Positions 60,469-64,000 of a stretch of 64,000 nt of DNA are shown here, piece by piece (position 1 is the first letter of the stretch; each line of letters starts with the position of its first letter). The notes beneath the pieces are model-generated. The model had not been told where the DNA came from. It did not search any database and was given only the letters and a program-made list of their open reading frames with translations. Made by a program: the position numbers and the translations under genes. This stretch comes from Parvularcula sp039822105. GTDB lineage: Bacteria > Pseudomonadota > Alphaproteobacteria > Caulobacterales > Parvularculaceae. The DNA lies in the NCBI GenBank assembly GCA_039822105.1, contig JBCBMW010000016.1, forward strand, positions 1 through 64,000, written 5' to 3'.

Positions 60469-62378
60469 GACGCCGAGAGATAGCCGTTGCGATCGAGATA
60501 CTCGACAATCTCTTCCGCCGCCTTTTCCGCAGCGATTTCAGACGTATCGATATCGATCTCAGGGTTCACCGGCGGCTCGTAAGGGCTGTCGATGCCGGTG
60601 AAGTTCTTGATCTCACCCTTGCGGGCTTTAGCGTAGAGGCCTTTCACGTCGCGATGCTCGGCGACCTCAAGCGGCGTCGAGACATAGATCTCGATGAACT
60701 CCCCATCGTCCATACGCTCACGGACCGAATTCCGATCCGCAACGAAAGGAGAGATGAACGAGACGAGGGTGATCACGCCCGCGTCCACCATCAGCTTCCC
60801 GGCCTCACCAATCCGGCGAATGTTCTCCACACGGTCAGCATCGGTGAACCCAAGGTCTCGGTTGAGGCCATGGCGAACATTGTCCCCGTCCAGAACATAG
60901 GTCAGGCGCCCAAGGTCATGGAGGCGCTTTTCGACCAGATTCGCAACCGTCGATTTGCCAGAACCAGATAGGCCCGTGAACCAGAGCATGCACGATTTCT
61001 GACCCAAAATCTGTTGGCGAGCGGACTTATCAACCTCGAGAGCCTGCCAATGGACGTTTTTCGACCGCCGAAGGGCGTAGTCGATCATGCCCACACCCAC
61101 GGTGTGGTTGGTCAGGCGGTCAATCAGGATGAAGCTGCCCATCGCGCGGTTGTCAGCATAAGCATCAAACACCAGGCGCTGGGTCAGGGAGATGTTGCAC
61201 TCACCGATTTCATTCAGCTTCAGCGTCTTACCAGAGAGATGCTCCAGGGTGTTGACGTCGATCCGGTGCTTGAGATCTGTGATCTGTGCAGGGATCGTTT
61301 TGTTATTCGATTTGAGGATGTATTGCCGACCAGGCAGCATTTCCTCTTCGTCCATCCAAAGGATCTTGGCTTGCAGCTGGCTCGCCTGTTCGGCGGGCTC
61401 CTGCGCAGCGGCGATCACGTCACCGCGGCTGGCGTCGATTTCATCGGCGAGAGTCAGGGTCACCGACCGGTTCTTGTCCGCCATGGTGAGGTCGCCATCG
61501 CGGGTGACGATGCGCTCAACGGTCGTGCGTTTGCCCGACGGAAGGATGACCACTTCGTCGCCTGGCTGCACGCTGCCTGACACGACAGTGCCGGCGAAGC
61601 CGCGGAAATCGAGGTTCGGACGGTTCACCCATTGGACGGGCATACGGAAGGGTTGCTCTTCCTTCCGGGTGACGTCCACGGTTTCAAGGTATGGGAGAAG
61701 TGCCGGACCGTCATACCACGGCGTGTTCGCACTTTTCGCCACCATGTTGTCGCCCTTGAGGGCCGACAGCGGCATGCAGGTGATCGATTCAAAGCCGAGC
61801 GGCTTTGCGAAGGTCTGGTATTCCTCTTCGATCGTACGGAACACGTCCTCACGGAAGTCTTTGAGGTCCATCTTGTTGATGGCGACCACGACGTGACGGA
61901 TACCGAGGAGTGAGCAAATGAAGCTGTGGCGGCGCGTTTGCGGCAGGACACCCTGGCGCGCGTCAATCAGGATGATCGCGACATCAGCGGTCGAGGCACC
62001 AGTCGCCATATTGCGCGTGTACTGCTCATGTCCCGGCGTGTCGGCGACGATGAACTTGCGCTTATCGGTGGAGAAAAAGCGGTAGGCGACATCAATCGTG
62101 ATGCCTTGCTCCCGCTCCGCGGCCAGGCCGTCAACGAGGAGGGCGAAGTCGATCTCGCCGCCCTGCGTGCCGACCTTCTTCGAGTCCGCCTCAAGATCAG
62201 CAATTTGATCTTCATAAAGAAGTTTCGTGTCATAGAGCAGGCGGCCGATCAGGGTCGACTTGCCGTCGTCGACGCTGCCGCAGGTGAGGAAGCGCAGCAT
62301 CGACTTGCTTTCATGCGCGTCGAGATAGCTGATGATGTCGTCGCTCGGCGAAAGGGCGGTCACGGAAGCATCGGCCAT
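60465..62378 (-). CDS. cysNC: Bifunctional sulfate adenylyltransferase subunit 1 / APS kinase
   Basis: A 637-aa fusion for sulfate activation. CysN half (about 20-440): GTPase P-loop GSVDDGKSTLIG, DTPGHEQY and NKMD, driving ATP sulfurylase together with CysD. CysC half (about 450-637): kinase P-loop GLSGSGKST, DGDNVRHGLNRDLGF and the YVSTPLEVAEHRDVKGLY lid. CysD stops on the first base of this start codon (TAATG), so the two are translationally coupled. Confidence 0.95.
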   Translation of the reverse strand: MADASVTALSPSDDIISYLDAHESKSMLRFLTCGSVDDGKSTLIGRLLYDTKLLYEDQIADLEADSKKVGTQGGEIDFALLVDGLAAEREQGITIDVAYRFFSTDKRKFIVADTPGHEQYTRNMATGASTADVAIILIDARQGVLPQTRRHSFICSLLGIRHVVVAINKMDLKDFREDVFRTIEEEYQTFAKPLGFESITCMPLSALKGDNMVAKSANTPWYDGPALLPYLETVDVTRKEEQPFRMPVQWVNRPNLDFRGFAGTVVSGSVQPGDEVVILPSGKRTTVERIVTRDGDLTMADKNRSVTLTLADEIDASRGDVIAAAQEPAEQASQLQAKILWMDEEEMLPGRQYILKSNNKTIPAQITDLKHRIDVNTLEHLSGKTLKLNEIGECNISLTQRLVFDAYADNRAMGSFILIDRLTNHTVGVGMIDYALRRSKNVHWQALEVDKSARQQILGQKSCMLWFTGLSGSGKSTVANLVEKRLHDLGRLTYVLDGDNVRHGLNRDLGFTDADRVENIRRIGEAGKLMVDAGVITLVSFISPFVADRNSVRERMDDGEFIEIYVSTPLEVAEHRDVKGLYAKARKGEIKNFTGIDSPYEPPVNPEIDIDTSEIAAEKAAEEIVEYLDRNGYLSAS

Positions 62379-63499
62379 TAGTAGTACCCTTCCTGCTTTT
62401 TCTTTTCCATGGAGGCGGGTTGGTCGCCATCAATGACGCGGTTTTGCCGCTCGGACGTCGTTGTCAGCAGCGTTTCGCGGATAATGTCGGGCACGGAGGT
62501 CGCGGTGGATTTCACAGCGCCGGTCAGCGGGTAGCAGCCCAGTGTCCGGAAACGGACCATTTCCTTGAACGGCTTCTCGCCATCATTAAGCGGCATGCGG
62601 TCGTCATCGACGAGGATCATCACGCCGTCACGCTCCACCACTTCACGCTCAGCGGCGAAATAGAGGTTCGGGAGCTTCACACCCTCGCGATAGATGTACT
62701 GCCAGACATCAAGCTCGGTCCAGTTGGAGATCGGGAAGACGCGCACCGACTCGCCCTTATGGATTGAAGTGTTGTAGATGTTCCAAAGTTCAGGGCGCTG
62801 ATTTTTCGGGTCCCAGCGGTGCTGCGCGGTGCGGAAGGAGAAGATCCGCTCTTTTGCGCGCGATTTTTCTTCGTCGCGGCGACCACCGCCGAAGGCAGCG
62901 TCGAATTTGTACTTATCGAGCGCCTGTTTCAGCGCTTGCAGGTTCATGATCTCCGTATGGAGAGCGGAGCCATGCGTGAACGGACTGATGCCCTGGCGCA
63001 GGCCTTCTTCGTTCTTGTGCACGATCATCTCGACACCGAGCTCATCGGCGAGATTGTCGCGGAAGCGGTTCATCTCGCTGAAGTTCCAATTGGTGTCGAC
63101 ATTGAGAAGCGGGAAAGGCGGCTTCGACGGATAGAACGCCTTCAGCGCGATGTGCAGCATCACGGCGGAGTCCTTGCCGACCGAGTAGAGGAGGGCCGGG
63201 TTCGACATCTCGGCCGCGACCTCCCGCATGATGTGGATCGCTTCCGCCTCAAGCCGGTCGAGGTGGGTCATCTGGGCCGGTGTGATCAGCTCGTCCGCAC
63301 GAGGGGTCTCGGCGACCTCCAGGGCGTCGAGGCGCTGGGCCGCTTGTTCTAGGGTTTTGTCGGTCATGCCGCCCCCGTTTTTGATGCGCTCAAGCCCCTT
63401 CCCATCGTTGAGGAGCTTGCGGGAAATGGTGGTGAGGGAGAGCCCGGAGGTCTCGCTGAGCCGCTCAGCGCGGCGGATAAGGTCGTCAGTCGTGAGCAT
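62378..63499 (-). CDS. cysD: Sulfate adenylyltransferase subunit 2 with N-terminal HTH-like segment
   Basis: About 373 aa, some 70 longer than usual CysD. The catalytic part (about 75-373) has the PP-loop LLYSVGKDSAVMLH, VDTNWNFSEM, GGGRRDEEKSRAKERI and FPISNWTELDVWQYI. Before it lies a segment like short alphaproteobacterial helix-turn-helix proteins: LIRRAERLSETSGLSLTTIS then RKLLNDGKGLERIKNGGGMT and TLEQAAQRLDALE. ATG at 63499 has AGGAG eight bases upstream and includes this segment. An internal ATG at 63367 would give standard CysD without it. Three CCCACGAT repeats upstream suggest self-regulation. Confidence 0.88.
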   Translation of the reverse strand: MLTTDDLIRRAERLSETSGLSLTTISRKLLNDGKGLERIKNGGGMTDKTLEQAAQRLDALEVAETPRADELITPAQMTHLDRLEAEAIHIMREVAAEMSNPALLYSVGKDSAVMLHIALKAFYPSKPPFPLLNVDTNWNFSEMNRFRDNLADELGVEMIVHKNEEGLRQGISPFTHGSALHTEIMNLQALKQALDKYKFDAAFGGGRRDEEKSRAKERIFSFRTAQHRWDPKNQRPELWNIYNTSIHKGESVRVFPISNWTELDVWQYIYREGVKLPNLYFAAEREVVERDGVMILVDDDRMPLNDGEKPFKEMVRFRTLGCYPLTGAVKSTATSVPDIIRETLLTTTSERQNRVIDGDQPASMEKKKQEGYY

Positions 63500-63584
63500 C
63501 GTGGGTCTCCTGCGACGGAACATGCATTCGATCGTGGGAAAATCAAGGCAATTTTCGGACCAATCGTGGGACAGACGTCCCACG
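63498..63584 (-). promoter_or_regulatory. Phased ATCGTGGG repeats plus 20-bp palindrome upstream of HTH-cysD
   Basis: ATCGTGGG occurs at 63498-63505 (covering the start codon), 63531-63538 and 63563-63570, spaced 33 and 32 bases, about three helical turns each. The last copy forms an inverted repeat CGTGGGAC-AGAC-GTCCCACG (63565-63584). Likely an operator array for cysDNC. No certain -35/-10 pair was identified. Confidence 0.6.
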
Positions 63585-63660
63585 CTGCCGCAATGCGTTG
63601 ATCTAGCAGGAAACTCTTAGTGCTGGGTTTCGCGCCCAGTTTGGGTCTGCGTCGCTGAAT

Positions 63661-63698
63661 GTGGGAACAGACCGCGCTCGAGGCGCCGCTGTTCCCAC
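63661..63698. terminator. 10-bp stem-loop between SDR gene and cysD promoter
   Basis: GTGGGAACAG (63661-63670) pairs with CTGTTCCCAC (63689-63698), with an inner GCGC/GCGC stem. It lies 13 bases past the stop of the minus-strand SDR gene, so it is probably its terminator, though no T-run follows. Its GTGGGA resembles the cysD repeats. Confidence 0.5.
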
Positions 63699-63710
63699 TC
63701 CGCGTGCCTG

Positions 63711-64000
63711 CTACTGCCGACCAGCGGTGACGCCGCCATCGACAGAAAGGACCGAGCCCGTGATCCAGGAGGCCTGGTCGGAGGCGAGGAAGAGGAGGGC
63801 TTCCGCCACATCGGCTGGCTGGCCGTTGCGGCCAATCGGGTGGAAGTCGTTGAAGGTCGGCAGGGTCTCTGCGACTTGCTCTTCGCTCATGAATGTTCCG
63901 TAGACCGGCGTTTCAACGACAGCAGGAGCGACGGCGTTGACGCGGATCTTGTCGCCCGCAAGCTCGATCGCGAGGTTTTTCACCAGCTGATGAACGCCCG
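63711..64000 (-). CDS. Short-chain dehydrogenase, carboxyl-terminal part (cut by window edge)
   Basis: The last 96 or so residues of a classical SDR. The frame is open to the window end (GVHQLVKNLAIELAG), followed by IRVNAVAPAVVETPVY, PIGRNGQPADVAEALLFLASDQASWITGSVLSVDGG and the stop. The cofactor motif and catalytic YxxxK lie outside the window. A GTG at 63983 is internal, not the start. Confidence 0.85.
   Translation of the reverse strand, partial: GVHQLVKNLAIELAGDKIRVNAVAPAVVETPVYGTFMSEEQVAETLPTFNDFHPIGRNGQPADVAEALLFLASDQASWITGSVLSVDGGVTAGRQ

Overview
The window is about 64 kb of high-GC bacterial chromosome with tightly packed genes. It contains no rRNA, transposase, prophage block or CRISPR array. 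The gene families point to an alphaproteobacterium, probably a marine or hydrocarbon-associated dimorphic heterotroph near Parvularculales, Hyphomonadaceae or Caulobacterales. The evidence is a PodJ-like polarity protein, an exosortase D-type enzyme with a fused EpsI domain, a rhizobial-type tRNA-Gly(CCC), the ligase-associated exonuclease/ligase pair, methylcrotonyl-CoA carboxylase and AlkB. The genus assignment is inference.

Layout. 0-5 kb: methylcrotonyl-CoA carboxylase (mccB-mccA) and an unrecognised membrane-protein pair. 5-10.2 kb: a fatty-acid block with an SDR, fabI, a TetR regulator divergent from a membrane desaturase, then fabA-fabB. 10.4-12.3 kb: an exported glycine-rich protein with a PEP-CTERM-like tail. 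12.3-15.7 kb: a GST, a four-gene metal-handling operon and galU. 15.7-16 kb: a 24-codon ORF with an extended Shine-Dalgarno sequence and a terminator. 16-25.6 kb: methyltransferase, YmdB-like phosphoesterase, DUF2147, LysR, YebC, DUF2807, EF-P and two glycosyltransferases. 25.7-32 kb: a PAS-GGDEF-EAL protein, kdsB, VanZ, galE and the PodJ-like protein. 32-43 kb: acyl-CoA dehydrogenase, Tat-type SDR, OmpA lipoprotein, pseudouridine synthase, rsmD, tRNA-Gly(CCC), YghU-like GST, CitE-like lyase, enoyl-CoA isomerase and a TraB/GumN lipoprotein. 43-52 kb: nuoG, nuoF and nuoE on the minus strand, interrupted by plus-strand genes for exosortase, glycerophosphodiesterase and alkane hydroxylase. 52-64 kb: TonB receptor, ubiA, msrB, DUF2793, a beta-propeller, DNA exonuclease plus ATP-dependent ligase, cysNC, an unusual HTH-cysD and a partial SDR.

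How the parts fit. Lipid metabolism dominates: fatty-acid synthesis, desaturation, alkane hydroxylation, acyl-CoA oxidation and branched-chain acyl-CoA carboxylation. The promoter regions of the desaturase (next to its TetR) and of alkB, 42 kb apart, carry palindromes of the same form, TCTTG-N7-CAAGA, identical at 14 of 17 positions. This suggests one regulator for both. The exosortase and the glycine-rich tail-bearing protein could form an enzyme/substrate pair for cell-surface export. The sulfate-assimilation gene cysD encodes an N-terminal helix-turn-helix-like segment. It is preceded by three copies of ATCGTGGG spaced 33 and 32 bp plus one inverted copy, which suggests an autoregulated ATP sulfurylase. 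These three points are the best candidates for undescribed biology. All three are inferences from sequence alone.
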